NCBI RefSeq assembly: GCF_009389715.1
Contig: NW_024067981.1
Location: 186,001-250,000, forward strand
Length of the DNA stretch: 64,000 bases
Direction of reading: 5' to 3'
Source: Phoenix dactylifera
Lineage: Eukaryota; Streptophyta; Magnoliopsida; Arecales; Arecaceae
Shown: positions 40,151 through 52,281 of the stretch, one piece after another
Layout: the number at the start of each line of letters is the position of its first letter
How positions within the stretch are numbered: the first letter of the stretch is position 1
Translations under genes and position numbers: made by a program
The notes under the pieces: generated by a model
What the model was told of the DNA's origin: nothing
Databases searched by the model: none
What the model saw: only the letters and a program-made list of their open reading frames with translations

Positions 40151-43100
40151 CCTAGCCACCAACAGTATTGTTCACGGCCGGAGCCAGTGTCGTGGGGCCC
40201 GTTTAGTGAGCGCACTCGATGCGGGCAATGCGCTCAGAGAGGCGATGCTGGTGGTAGGTGTGGTGGGGGTCGGAGGGGAACAGGAAGCTGAAGTGACTGC
40301 GTCCAAGGTTGGTGGCGAGGATTCCGGTCGGCGACGATGGTTACCATGGTTTTGATGGCGAGTCGATTTTCCAAGTTCGGGGGAACAAGGTTGCCATCAT
40401 CGGAGGAAGAGGGTGGAACTGCGTGTTAGTCTAGTAATATGCTTAATAAAAAATTTAAATTACATAAAAAAATTAACAATTGTAATAAAATAGTAGTAAA
40501 AAAATATCTGGACTTTGAGGTGTGAGAGGCACGCCAAGAGACGCACCGTCCTAAAACCGTTGTTGCCTCCCCACGTGCTGGTATTGATGGTCAGCGATAG
40601 CTCTAAGATACAACTTGAACAGCTCACAATGGACCTAGTCTGCAATGCACGTATGTAGTAAGCAAGTTATCTAGTCTATATCGATTGCCCAAAATATAAA
40701 ATAATATATGTAATTATATGAGAGAGAATGATGGTAGTGGGAGATTATGGGAGCAAGAAGAAGACGTAGTGTGTATTATATTTTTAGTGCAAGGAATGAC
40801 TATACAGATCTTTTATAACCCAACCATAATGGTTGAATAGTTATGGCCTCATTAAAACTATAATGAGATATGATGGAAAGTTTGGAAACTTTCAAATGAA
40901 TTTTGAAATACCTAGAGGTTATACCAATTCTTTTAAAACTTTATGGATTACAAATCTTTTCTATTAACATCTTTAAAACTTTAAAACTCATTCAAATTCC
41001 AACACTGTGCCTGCCCTATCGTGTTGTACGTGTGCTCGGAGAGGCCAGGGCATTCCTGCCTCATATGAAACTCAACCTTTAGGAATGTGAAACTGAAGGT
41101 CTCGATAGGGACTGGAAAATAATTTTTCTTAAAATATTTTGTGAAAATAGGAAGTCGACGACTTCGCCCGCTTTACGTTAAGCGTCCGACTCGGGCACCT
41201 TTATGCAAATACTTATAGAGTGGAGTCGGCAACGTATGGCCAATTTATTAATTTATTGAGATTTTTAATGGCCGGTTCGTCCGTAGACTGTGTCTTAACT
41301 TTTAGCCCCTGTGGACCGGTTTTGTAACATTCGGTCCACAGCGATATAAGCGCTTAAATTTCGGTCCATGGGAGACAAAAATTCCCTCCGTAGTCCCTAT
41401 CTTTCCAATTCTCCCGAGTCCTCCATCTCCAGTCTCTCCGGCCCCGACTCCGTTCTCTCCGGCCTTCGTCGACTTGCTTGTCTCTCCAACTTGTCACGCG
41501 TCCTCCAACTCGCCAATTTCTTGGACCTACCCCGATGCGATTGCTTTTGGTTCTGATTTTGTTTCCCCCTATTTCTGGGCAAGGGAGAGGTATGCCTGTT
41601 GTGTTATGCTTTTGTTTCTTGGATACCACACTATCATTAGTCTCCTTCATTATTTTGATGATAATGGCTTGCCTTCACTTTAATATGAACGGAAATGAAA
41701 AATTTTGGTGGAGAGATATTCAATATGGCTGATATGCCTTTGATCCATTATGCATAAAAGCAAAAATTTCTAGATGAAATTATGTTTTGCCCAAACATGC
41801 ATGATGTTGGACAATGTATCCAATCAAAACTTTATGTCCAAAAATTGAGCTTGTAAATTCTTTTTTTCTGAAAAGGGTTGACAATTTTAAGTAAGAAAAA
41901 GGAAAACAGATTTGAAGGGACTGTGATATAAGTCAGCTACCAACAATTTTATGGCTTTTGCAGCTAGTATCTACTACTATAGCTTCAAATAATGCCCATC
42001 TATTCAAAGTTTGTGTATTCAAAAAATTACTACCCAATTAATTTAAATGCACCTTCTCAATATCATTTCCCCACTCTCGATGGTCTTCATTTAGCTACCA
42101 ATTTATTTTGTGTTTAAAGAGTTCGCAATGGTTGTAGGAGAGTTATACAGAGGATCAAGTATTAGCATGGGAAAGCCTAACCAGTTTCCTGCATGTTGTT
42201 GAGATTCCTGATGCATTCTTTATCATGCTGTATTACATTTATATATTGTACAGAAAATGCATTAAGAAAGTATATGAAAATATCATTTTAGCTAATATGC
42301 TATGTGACTGTGCATTCTTATAACATTCAACAAAAGAAAAGCATATAAAGATTGCTTCAATGTCATATAAGGAAAGAAATTTCAAAGACATGCATCAGCC
42401 TATAAAGTGTTATAATCAAAGTCCAGTGCAAAGCTGAAAGTTGAAGGTGCTTATGTTGATGGGAACCTCTAACATGAAGAACAAATATTTTAAGACATTC
42501 AACTGACTATGTGCATTACTACTTTTTAAATTTCAGTTCTTTGGGACTAGCAAAGGAAAACAAGAGCTTAAATGGTTTCGTTGTATCTAGGTCCTGTTTT
42601 ATTTTTTCCAAGTGAACTTTTTTGTTACATGAATTTGATATGATATGTAGAAATAGAATGAGATCTATAGGTTTATTAACACTGCGTTATTTCTACTTAC
42701 TATATAGATTCATAAACACTGCTTTTAAATCTTTGCAAGGTTGTTGCTAATAGTTTTGTCTGAATGTGATCTATGATACAGATGCATACTGGATCGAGAT
42801 GGAAGGGATAAGAAAGAGCTACGTGAAAACCAAAAAAGGAAAGAATGCTTCAAGCTTGAGGAGAAGCAAAGCAGCTTCTGTTGGTTATAAGAATATGGTC
42901 ATCGGAAGGTGCTACTTCAGCCACTCCGTGGTGCTCATAGTCACCCTCGTTGAGTCCATATCTTAGGAGCAAAAGCAAAGGGTGGCTGGCACTCCATTTG
43001 GATATCTGCTTCTGTATAACAAGTAGAATAGGTCACTCTTAGGTGCTTTGCTCTCCTTCAGGGATGATAAAGAGGAGGCTTTTTAGTTTGGTAAGGTGCT

Positions 43101-43438
43101 GGTGCCTTTTGTGGGGACTGATTTTGCCCTCATCCTTGGTTTTGAGGGCCATAGGTAATAAGGTCGAACTACAAAGGGAGGAAAAGTTTCAGTCCAACCT
43201 CATCACCCAATATTTTGATTGACCAAAAAAGGCTATTAGGGATGCAGTATAGAATAAACTAAAAAGCCTTATTGGAAAGTATGGGCAGCAAGATTTAGAG
43301 GATTTTACAAAATTATAGGTTGTGTATATTTTTGTGACTATCCTCTTCCCAACCATGCACTACTATATTCCTAAGGCATTATATGTATATCAACTTTGAC
43401 CGCTTAGGATCATATGGTTGGGATCCCGTGGAACCATG
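40151..43438. other. Intergenic spacer with unassigned repeats
   Basis: 40180-40360 is GC-rich and resembles captured coding sequence without a clear frame. 41340-41560 has overlapping Ser-rich and Arg-rich frames on opposite strands that I regard as compositional. 42770-42960 shows short open frames in two phases without a known domain. 43090-43380 has stop-riddled sequence (VPFVGTDFALILGFEG) that may be a decayed transposon protein. Nothing here supports a gene. Confidence 0.45.
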
Positions 43439-46015
43439 AAACTCCTCCATGGAGGGTGAGCACACATCTCAAATGAACCATGGAACCAGAGAAACATCTT
43501 CGTATCGGACCATATGGAGAGATATTCGAGTGTGCCGTCGAGTCGGTACCCAAAAAGGGCCAAACTTAGATAGGGAATATACCATGGGAACCAAAAAAAT
43601 CTAAGCCGAAATTCCACCATACAGGATGAGCACGTATCACAAATTGTATCAGAGAAATATCTCCCTATCAAACCATACTGAGGGATATTTGAGCATGTTG
43701 GTGGACCAATGCCTGAGAGAGCTAATTTTAGATAGGTGCACTGTGGAAACTAGTCCAATCTAAGCCGAAACTCCAGAGTGGAGGATGAACACGTATCGCA
43801 AATATAGAATCAAGCTAACTGGGCCTAACCTGGACCAAAGTCGGCAGGCCTAGTGGCCGGCATGACACCTCGGTTGACCGCTGCCACCCAAAATCCCCTT
43901 CCTCCTCTCTTTAGATCCCGGTTGCCTGCCTCCCCTGTTCTGAGTGCCATTTCCTCTCTTCTAGCCGAGAATGCCGAAAATCGCCACTGCCGGCCGAAGT
44001 CCACCGCCTCCACCCCTCGTCGGTGAGTTCCCCACCCCCGTCACCATCTCCTTGGGCTGTGAGGGCTGCCACCATGGCAGCTAGTGGCGCTGCCCCTCTT
44101 GCTTACTTTCTAACTTTTTGGCTGAGCACGGTCATTCCCTTCGACCATCGCCGCGTGCTCTCCGTTGCCGCCACCGCTTCCGGCTACCATTCGCCGGATC
44201 TCGACCACGGCAGTCACCATGAACCACCCTCTCATCCTTCCCCTGATTACCAAGAAAAGAAGAAAGAAGAAAGAAAGAAAAGAGGAGAGAGAAAATCCAT
44301 CCCTCTCTTCCTCTCTCTCTCATTTCTTCTCTCTTCTCTTTCTAATCTCCCCAATAAGAGAGGTTCCATCCTTGGTTCGTCCTTTCTCTCTCTACTTGAT
44401 TTGTAGATTTTAGGCCGATTTACCCAGTTAGGACTTGAAGCTTGCCCAGGTCTATTTCGAGTTGCTTAGAGCTTTTTAATTTGTATTTAGATTTTTAAAT
44501 AGTGAATAACAAGTAATCTTCTTAAACGATTTTGATAGGTGCAACGGATTTGCACAACTGAACCTAGCGATCTTTGGGCGAACAGACGTAAGTGACCTGG
44601 CACAAACCTTACTAATTTTTGAATTATTGGTCAATTTAATTTATATGGACTATAAAAAATATAAACTATATTGATATGATTGGCTTTGCAATGGGATCGA
44701 GTATATGATTGTTTTTACTATTCATATTTTTATAGCATTGTCTCATGGATGAATGATTTCCAAATTATGAAAAAGTGCATAACCCTATGAAGATGATACA
44801 TATAGGGTCTAATGATAAATTATGAACTTTTATGAAAATAGCGGATTGATGAAAAATAATTTCATGATAGTTTTATTATTATAGATTATTTATGGATCAC
44901 GAACTTTGTAAAGATATTTAGTAATTTATTCATGTATGATTTAAGAAAATATATTTTTAAAAAATATGAAATATTTTATGAGCTCTCAGATTCCTATGAC
45001 CGCCTCTAAAAATGGAGGCCAATCGATACCTTGAAGCTAGCATCCAACGAAAATGGCCCTCTGCCAACGGGTTAAAGTTGGTAATGAATACAAACTATGA
45101 TATTTTGTCGATTACGAAAATGACCTTATCACGGGTTATAATGACCGTAGCGCGAAAAATATGTGAGCACTATTTTAATTAAAAGTATGGACTAATGAAA
45201 AATATTTGACAATCACAAATATTTTAAGTTGCACTTTCGTCTTTACGAACTTGCATAATTTGTGCATAAATGATTGGTTGCTATGACACAGTTTGTTATT
45301 ATGATTATGAAATATTTTATTTTACAGTATAAATTTACTTTTCAAACGATGCATTGAATCATGTAAAGAAATATATGCTTGATCTGGTAAGATGGTGCAT
45401 GGTTACTTACTGATCCGCAAAGCTCATTTATCCCTTTATGTTTTTTTTTTTTTTGATAATTAAGATTTCTAGGAGTAGGAAGGAATATGAATGAAGGATG
45501 AAAGAATAAAGCTGGAAACATAGATGCAAGCTATCAATAAATATAGCTATGACTATAAAGTTTGAGTTATGCAGTCTTGAATATTCAAATATTGGATTTA
45601 GATGCTCTATACTCGCCTCTTTTTAATTAGCAAATGGAATTAGACTAAATTTATTATTCTATAAATTTTTATAAAGAATATTTTTGATTGTGGGCTTCGC
45701 ATTATTGTGGGCAATACCCTACGGTAGCACAGCCATGTCATGCTCCGAATTGGGGCATGACAGCAAATGACCTATGGAGCTGGAGAAATATCTTCGTATC
45801 GGACCATAAGGGGAGATATTTGAGTGTGCTAGTGGATCGATGCCCGAGAGGGCTGATCTCAGGTGAGGCAATGCACTGTGGAAACTAGTCCAATCTAAGC
45901 CGAAACTCCACCATGGAGGACGAGCACATATTGCAAATGAAGTGAAGAGCTGGAGAAACATCTCAATATTAGAGCATACAGGGAGATATTCGAGCATGCC
46001 CGTGGACCACATGTT
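43439..46015. repeat. Tandem array of a 150-180 bp unit (about 3.6 copies), split by a solo LTR
   Basis: Units begin AAACTCCACCATGGAGGATG and include GAGAAACATCTTCGTATCGG, GAGATATTCGAG and, before the next unit, TAGTCCAATCTAAGCCG. Copies: 43439-43618, 43619-43767, 43768-43802 continuing at 45768-45902, and a partial copy 45903-46015. Divergence between units is considerable. No coding frame persists across units. The third unit is cut by a 1960-bp LTR, so the array is older than that insertion. Confidence 0.8.
43803..45762. mobile_element. Solo LTR, about 1.96 kb, probably Ty3/gypsy
   Basis: The segment interrupts a tandem-repeat unit exactly and is flanked by GCAAA on both sides (43798-43802 and 45763-45767), a 5-bp target duplication. 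It ends GGGGCATGACA; the expected 5' TG has become TA. Inside are a GC-rich first third and an AT-rich remainder, with the phrase CTTTGGGCGAACAGACGTAAG, which I associate with long plant gypsy LTRs. There is no primer-binding site, gag or pol next to it, so recombination between two LTRs probably removed the rest. Confidence 0.75.
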
Positions 46016-48178
46016 GATGATCATTCTTCACAAATACCAAATCCCTATAATTTATGATGCAAAAGTTACAAATTATGTTACGAAGGGTTTCTACATCCTT
46101 AAATTTCTGACCGACACCCTCTATGGAGCTCTTCTAAGCATCCAAAGTGTTTCTTCGACTTGGTTCCTCTTCAATTGTAGCTCTTGTTTCTTTGACAACT
46201 CGACGAAAATCACTTTAGCTGCCGAAGGAGGTAAAACGATACGAGCTACTCTTTGGAGTATTTTTGCAATGGCATGCATGCACAATATTTTGGGATGGAC
46301 CACTATCCTTGCAACATAAAAAGATAATTTTTTTAATATTTTAGCAAACAGTTTGCACTTAAAATAGATTGCATATATGTAGATCATAATTAGTACATAT
46401 AGGAAGCCACTAGATATGCACAATAAGACTAATTAAAAAGCAAAATACCAAAAAAAAGGAGTACCAATAATTTATGTATTACCTCATGTCGATTACGACA
46501 TTAGTGCCTTCAGTCACGCTTGCAGAATGACCGACAACCATCTCAATTATCTTAGTATTTAACTTGACATGTATTTCATGCATATTCCTAATATCTTTAT
46601 TGACCATGAGTGTAACAAGCAGTAATTTTTTGGAATATAGAATTTTACATCCATGGTTGCAGAAGATAGATGGTTCCATCTCTGTACTATTGCATTGTAA
46701 ATATGATTGAGAGTTGTATCTTGTGAGATGAAAATGATGTGAGCTTCACTGCCTTAAGAGGACATAACTATGAAAACCGGGCTGCTTATGTTCTTCGAAG
46801 CCGTGACTGTTTGAATGCTAGATGAGACTCTTTGAAGTTTTGAAGAGACGGGATTGATTTTTTCGATTTCTCTTTCTGAAGGGGGAAGAGTTGATAAAAA
46901 GAGATTCTACAGCTTTTCTTTAACAAGATGAAAAGAGAATGATGAAAGAGTGGGGAGGACTCTTCTTTAGGAACCTTTTTTAGGGGATTGATAGAATAAG
47001 CAGAGGAATTTTTCTGAGGGCTTCTTTCAGGGAAGGAGATAGCCAAATGGGGGGATTTGGGCATGCGTAGGCATGCGTAATTAAGGAAAGCTTGGATGAT
47101 GTGCTCCTGTAGGGATTCACGGGCTCATATCGTTCCTTAATGGTGCAGTCTTGTGGGGATTCGTGGGCTGGGTATCGTTTCTTAACGGACCGCCTGGTGC
47201 ATACCATGGGGGTGTTGTTGGGATTTTCAAATTTACAATGTTGTGTTAGAGATCGGAAATTACATCATGAAATACCTTGTGGGCTGAAAATAGAAGTCCC
47301 AGTCAATAGTGAGTTTTTGTTACACTAGTCCACAGGGACTGCAACATAAATAGTGCTAAATTATTAATATAAAGCTTGTCTTTTCAGCTCTCTCCCAAAT
47401 TCTCCATTCCTTGGATTGACATGTCCCTTCTCTCTTCTTGATCATCCATGAGCTTCAGAGGCAAATGAAGTGCCATCTATAGGCAAATGAGATATAACTG
47501 CTTAATGAGGTGCCATCCTGACACTGAGGCATACTTACAGAGTAAAACTTTTGAGTGCGTGCTGGAAATAACACATTCTTTCGTCGGTATATTGCTTGAG
47601 ATAATGATTATGATGACTTATAATGATTAGCCATTTCAGTTAATCTTTTTGTCCTCCTGTCTGAAGATATATAACAATGCATCGAACATCAGTTTGCGAT
47701 AATTATGCATAAGCATGGTAAGTACTCCTTTGAAGTGTTTTTATCTTAGTTGTGTATCAAACAGATGCTATGTGTATGTTTTGAGAATTCACTGGTCACC
47801 CACATCAATGCTGCCATCAGATATCAGTATCCATGTGGACTAAACAGCAGTTTTGGATCATGAAAAGACAGTAGTTTTGGTTGAATTACTAAAAATGCCT
47901 ACATGTTTGTGTCACTGAAAATTGAAGTCCACCCTAGCTAGAATAGATCTGACCACTCTGAGTTGCTTGTATTCGAACAAATTAATGTTAAGTTTGCATT
48001 TGCATCCAGCTGATTTGGGGTATGTTCTTAAAGGACAAAAAAAAAATTCTTGGTTTGCGTTTTTTCAGTTTCAACAAGGGAGATTTTATGCAGCTACTTT
48101 ACTACAAACAATTAATTAATGTGAACCAGAGACTGTCATTCAAATCATGAAGTTTTACTCGAACACTAACATTCCCAG
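46016..48178. other. Intergenic spacer before the TFIIF pseudogene
   Basis: No gene is evident. Short open frames near 46121-46423 (minus) and 46786-47207 (minus) have no recognised domain and are probably chance. Two similar phrases 'GGGATTC(A/G)(C/T)GGGCT' about 45 bp apart near 47113-47170 suggest a minor local duplication. Confidence 0.45.
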
Positions 48179-50507
48179 GATGATGAGGATGAGAATGAAG
48201 AGGAAGATGGTGGATTGAGTAAACCTGAGAAGGAGTTGAATAAACTGCTTGAACGAGCTGCTGGACTAAATGAATCAGATGGTGGTGATGATGATGTAAA
48301 TGAAGTTTACCCAATAAGAATTCTGCATATTTTTGATGACTTGGCCTTTTTGCTTTGTATACATTGCATATTCGAGAGTCCGGTTGCAATGCACCATGAT
48401 CTTATCCTAGAACCAATCCTATAATTGTATTCTCTAGGTATCTATATGTTTAGCAATTTTAAAAACCTAGGCTTGCATGCTTTTCTGATTTAGTTGTAAT
48501 TTTGATTGCTCAGTGGCTGCAAGGTATTTACAATAAGTTCATTTGTTTAATTATGCTATGAAGATGCAACATTCTGAATGTCATTGAACTGTCATCTTCT
48601 CCCAGATATTGCATTTGTAACTGATTTTGGTGCTCTCTCTTTGGCCCATCTAGGAGGATGAGATTGGCATGCCACCTCTGCTTGCTCCAAAATAAAAGGA
48701 TACACCTAAGGATGAACCAACAGACAGCAACCCTGAAAAGCAGTACCACCTTCTAGATCTGCGCGGGGCATGCCAGCTATGTCCAAATTATCAAAAGACA
48801 TAGAGGAAATCTAGAGGTGATGATGTGAAGTTGCTAATGGTGCACCTGCAAAGAAAGTCAAGAAGGATCATGTCCGTGTTTCTTATTTGAAGTTTAGATC
48901 TTTTAGTTTGTGATCTTTAGTTTACATGAGGCTCATTGCATTGCTATATGCCCTGTTTGCTTGACTAAGAAGTCATGCTTTCTTTGGTTTAGGACTCAAA
49001 ATCATCAGTTGTTAAGGATGAACCTTTAACCTGTTGTGCCTCCCAAAGCATCCGGTTCAACATCTGGTAGAATTGGACCAGCATCTTCTGCGGCTGCAGT
49101 TACAGAGGAGGAGATTAGGACTGTTTTTAAGTGGCTCCTGTGACCATGCAGGTCTTATTTGTTATATGCAAGGCCAGACTGAAATCCTAGAAGGTTTGTT
49201 GTTTGCATATCTTCCTTTTTTTTTCGGTCAACACCAAGTAATTGGGACAAGGCTTGATGATTGATGATTGCATTATTGGTTGTCTTGCTTCATATTCTTA
49301 AGAGTTTGCTATACTGCACATCTTTTGTACATATTCTTTTCAAGTCTTTTAAGTGTGGCTGTAATCTTTGAGGATCAAACACAGCACCTTACTCTTAAAA
49401 TGACTGACATAACCTGATATCTTGGCTAATTTATTAAATCTTGTACTGATATTATGCTACATAGAAATTGATATTAACTATGATAGCTAGAGCCACTATT
49501 TCATATGTTCTGTTTTGGCGAGTACCCGATGCTACACCGATTGGTATTTTCAATGCGATCCTGGCCAGGATAAAAGCCATGGTAGCTTGATGATAGGCCT
49601 TGCTTGATTTCTGGACCAGGTTTTTTGGTTGCTTGAGCTAGGCATGATAGCCACTCTTCCCTGAGCTTGGTTGGAAATTTGTAACTCCATCCCAGGCATG
49701 GCCATTGGCACCATATCATCCTTTGATATCCAGACCATCTACACATGGAGCAACAAATTTGTTACAACCATTGGCTGGTATTGACGGTGTGTCAGCGACA
49801 GTGTCATTCACATCATCTGATACAAACACATGGTCGAATAAGTTGGAAGCTGACCGAGCTATTATTCTGCCATGCTCGGATGAACAGTAGCTCTTTCTGT
49901 TTCTCAGGTCAATTAAGATTGTTGTGGCAGTGGGAAAATATTGATCATTTTAGTTTTAGAAATAGCACTGCCCTACTTGGCCTTCTGCTGTTATAGACTT
50001 CACAAATGAGTTGGGAATAATTTGTATTTACTGAGACGGCCTATATATCATTTCTTTTTTTCTTCGAATGCACATACTATTTAATAATATCATATCAACT
50101 TAACAATATTGAGTTCAAAGCCTTTCAGACTCAGCAGGTTGGCCTCTATATGGGAGAGATCCTGGCTTCAAAAATGGGTGGTGTTATCCCATCTGTATTT
50201 CTCAAAAAAAAAAAAGAAAAAGAAGGGGGGGGACACTATTTAGATTTAGTTGATTATTCGATCCATAAGTTTTGGTGCTCGGTATTTTCATTAAAAATCA
50301 ATTGTTTTGTAGTGCCACATGCAATCTAACTTACTGCTGTTTTTCTTTTTCTTTCCTCATTTTTCAATTTGCAGCCTTTTGTGGCAATTTTGTTTCCTCA
50401 TAGCTGGATGTGTCTATTGCTGCAGGACAAGTCATTTTGCGGATATTCTAAGGAGAATATCAGAAACGCAGAAGGGTCACAACTGTGTTGCGCCGAGAGA
50501 GAAATGA
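48179..50507 (+). pseudogene. TFIIF alpha subunit (RAP74) C-terminal pseudogene, unprocessed
   Basis: The exon relic 48179-48295 encodes GGLSKPEKELNKLLERAAGL flanked by acidic runs, as in the middle of plant transcription initiation factor IIF subunit alpha. A relic from 48654 encodes EDEIGMPPLLAPK and then TAA where the family continues. A relic 48993-49151 encodes AVTEEEIRTV and, after a frame shift, APVTMQ before a GT. A last relic 50426-50507 encodes HFADILRRISETQKGHNCVA and the stop, matching the winged-helix C terminus. Exon borders keep GT/AG dinucleotides, so this is a duplicated genomic copy rather than a processed one. It is disabled by stops and shifts, and the exon between TMQ and FAD was not found. 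The N-terminal half is absent. Confidence 0.85.
49500..49900. other. Unassigned segment inside the pseudogene
   Basis: This part of the long gap before the last exon relic carries overlapping open frames on both strands (for example LLQPLAGIDGVSATVSFTSS on the + strand). None matches TFIIF alpha. It may be an inserted retroelement fragment. I cannot place ends. Confidence 0.3.
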
Positions 50508-50855
50508 ATCAAATATTACCTGTACAATTTTTATCCGTGTTGATCTTTTGAATTGTGGTAAGTATTGAGAGGGATAACATCAGGATTGCCCAACTTTCTT
50601 CATGAAGAAATTTTGTTTAATTGTTTATTAATGCAGATTTCCACTTGATCATTTCCTTTTTATTCATAAACCCATCGTGTGCATTCACTTTGAATGAGTA
50701 GTTTTAAGTTGTTTTAAAATCATGTCTTTACTTTAGGGTATCAAATTCACATAAGGGAAACTTAAATGAGCTCAACAGTCAGAGTCAAAGGTGAAACAGT
50801 GACTCCAGCCTTGCTCAAAGCCTTTGGAAGCGCATGAAATAGATAAAAGCCTTGC

Positions 50856-51065
50856 TCATTTTTCGATTTGCAGCCTTGGTAGCAATTTGAGCCAGAGGGC
50901 TGGCCTGTCAGCCACAGCATGAGCAACATCATCTATCTTCTCCTTCTGCGCTGTTAAAGCTATCTGCCCACCCGCCTGTGCCTGAGGCAGCACTTCAGCA
51001 TGCAGTTTGAGACCATTCTTGCAGTTGTTTGGATTGCTGAATGCCGATGGGGTTGCGAAGATCAC
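50856..51065 (-). pseudogene. Coding-like fragment of unknown origin
   Basis: An open minus-strand frame reads FATPSAFSNPNNCKNGLKLH and later DDVAHAVADRPALWLKLLP. The composition is protein-like and unlike the AT-rich surroundings, but there are no splice partners, no domain I recognise, and no adjacent exon. It may be a relic of a duplicated gene. Confidence 0.25.
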
Positions 51066-51471
51066 AAGACTCGAATTCCTCCCTACTTTGCAACTCAGTG
51101 ATGCTTTTTTCAGCCAATTAGCTTCACAATTAGCTTAGAAGCCCATCTTTTTATGGATATCGGTCACACAGTTCCTCACCACCACCATTATTTATCTCTA
51201 GATGTACCTTTCATCTCCAATCTTAAGAATTCGTGAAAAAACTGCAATACTAAACATTGTGCATATTGATCATATACCTGTACGTACTACACAACCATAC
51301 ATTAGTTTCCAGAATAAAACTGTAGTCGTAGAGCTTTTAAAGTTCTGATGTAACTATAGAATGAAAACAAAGTAGCATGCAAAACTCGTTGAAACAAGAT
51401 AGCATGCGTACAAGAAACCACCACGACAGGTAAACGATTAAAAAGATGCATCTCCGGAAATAGACATGCCT

Positions 51472-52281
51472 TCATTCCTTTCCCACTACGGCGCTCTCCA
51501 CCGAATCATCTTGGCAGTAGATTATATGTATGTCAGCTTCCTCCGGCAATCTAAAGCTTACTCTTTTCCCTTGCCTACTTTGGCTTCTACTCAGAGGAAC
51601 CAATCTCTCTCCCTGGGCCACTTCTCCATGCATCACTCCGTCAATGGAAAAACTCTCCCTTGGTGTGGGGGAAAGACGCCCATAGTTACCCATCTTTGAA
51701 GTCAGTGGACAAACCTTTGGAGATTGTCTCCGATGTTGCACTCCACTGGCATTCGAGTAATTGGACTCGAAGCTAGGGGAGGAGAGGAACCACTCCTCCA
51801 GTGTTGGCTTCGTCTCCTTTCCTATATTCTCTCGATGGTCCATTTCTTTCTCCTGCTTCGCTATACTAAAGCACCTTGGCTTCAATAATTCCAAGAACGA
51901 GTTCCTCCCATGCACTGAAGTATCCTCATCATCAGTGTCGTCATGGTTTGCCAGTGGTGCAGCATTCGATTTCCTGTAATTGCAAAGGTTTGCCAGTGGA
52001 GATTGTCTCCAATGTTGCACTCCACTGGCATTCGAGTCATCTGACTCGAAGCTAGAGGGGGAGAGGAACCACTCCCCCAGTGTTGGCTGCTTCTCCTTTC
52101 CTATATTCTCCTGAGGGTCCATTTCTTTCTTCCGCTTCGCTATACTAAGGCACCTTGGCTTCAATAATTCCAAGAACGAGTTCCTCCCAAGCACTGAAGT
52201 ATACTCATCATCATCAGTGTCATCATGGTTTGCCAGTGGTGCAGCATTCGATTTCCTGCTAGTGCAAAGGTTTGATCCCAT
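51472..52281 (-). CDS. Unknown 269-aa protein with internal 94-residue duplication
   Basis: An intronless open frame with an ATG at 52281 (MGSNLCTSRKSNAAP) and TGA at 51472-51474. An in-frame TTG 24 bases upstream is not a credible start. I do not recognise the family. Residues about 5-98 and 99-191 are near-identical copies. Each has an acidic cluster (HDDTDDDE), GRNSFLELLKPRC, a Lys/Glu stretch, PTLGEWFLS and SNASGVQH. The unique C terminus contains LSRSQSRQGKRVSFRLPEEA and ends ESAVVGKE. The N-terminal MG and Cys6 could accept lipid anchors, but position 6 is not the Ser/Thr preferred for myristoylation, so this is speculative. The DNA period is 279 bp, in frame. Conservation of the frame through both copies argues it is translated, but expression is unproven. 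Confidence 0.6.
   Translation of the reverse strand: MGSNLCTSRKSNAAPLANHDDTDDDEYTSVLGRNSFLELLKPRCLSIAKRKKEMDPQENIGKEKQPTLGEWFLSPSSFESDDSNASGVQHWRQSPLANLCNYRKSNAAPLANHDDTDDEDTSVHGRNSFLELLKPRCFSIAKQEKEMDHRENIGKETKPTLEEWFLSSPSFESNYSNASGVQHRRQSPKVCPLTSKMGNYGRLSPTPRESFSIDGVMHGEVAQGERLVPLSRSQSRQGKRVSFRLPEEADIHIIYCQDDSVESAVVGKE
51719..52271. repeat. Direct duplication, 279-bp period, within the 269-aa gene
   Basis: GGAGATTGTCTCC starts at 51719 and again at 51998. The two copies remain alignable to about 51990 and 52271, with roughly 10% difference and one 3-bp length change. Because the period is divisible by three, the reading frame is kept. Confidence 0.9.

Noticed and set aside
43825-44413. Pro/Ser-rich and Arg-rich open frames as a gene
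   Set aside because: They fall inside the solo LTR bounded by GCAAA duplications and look compositional.
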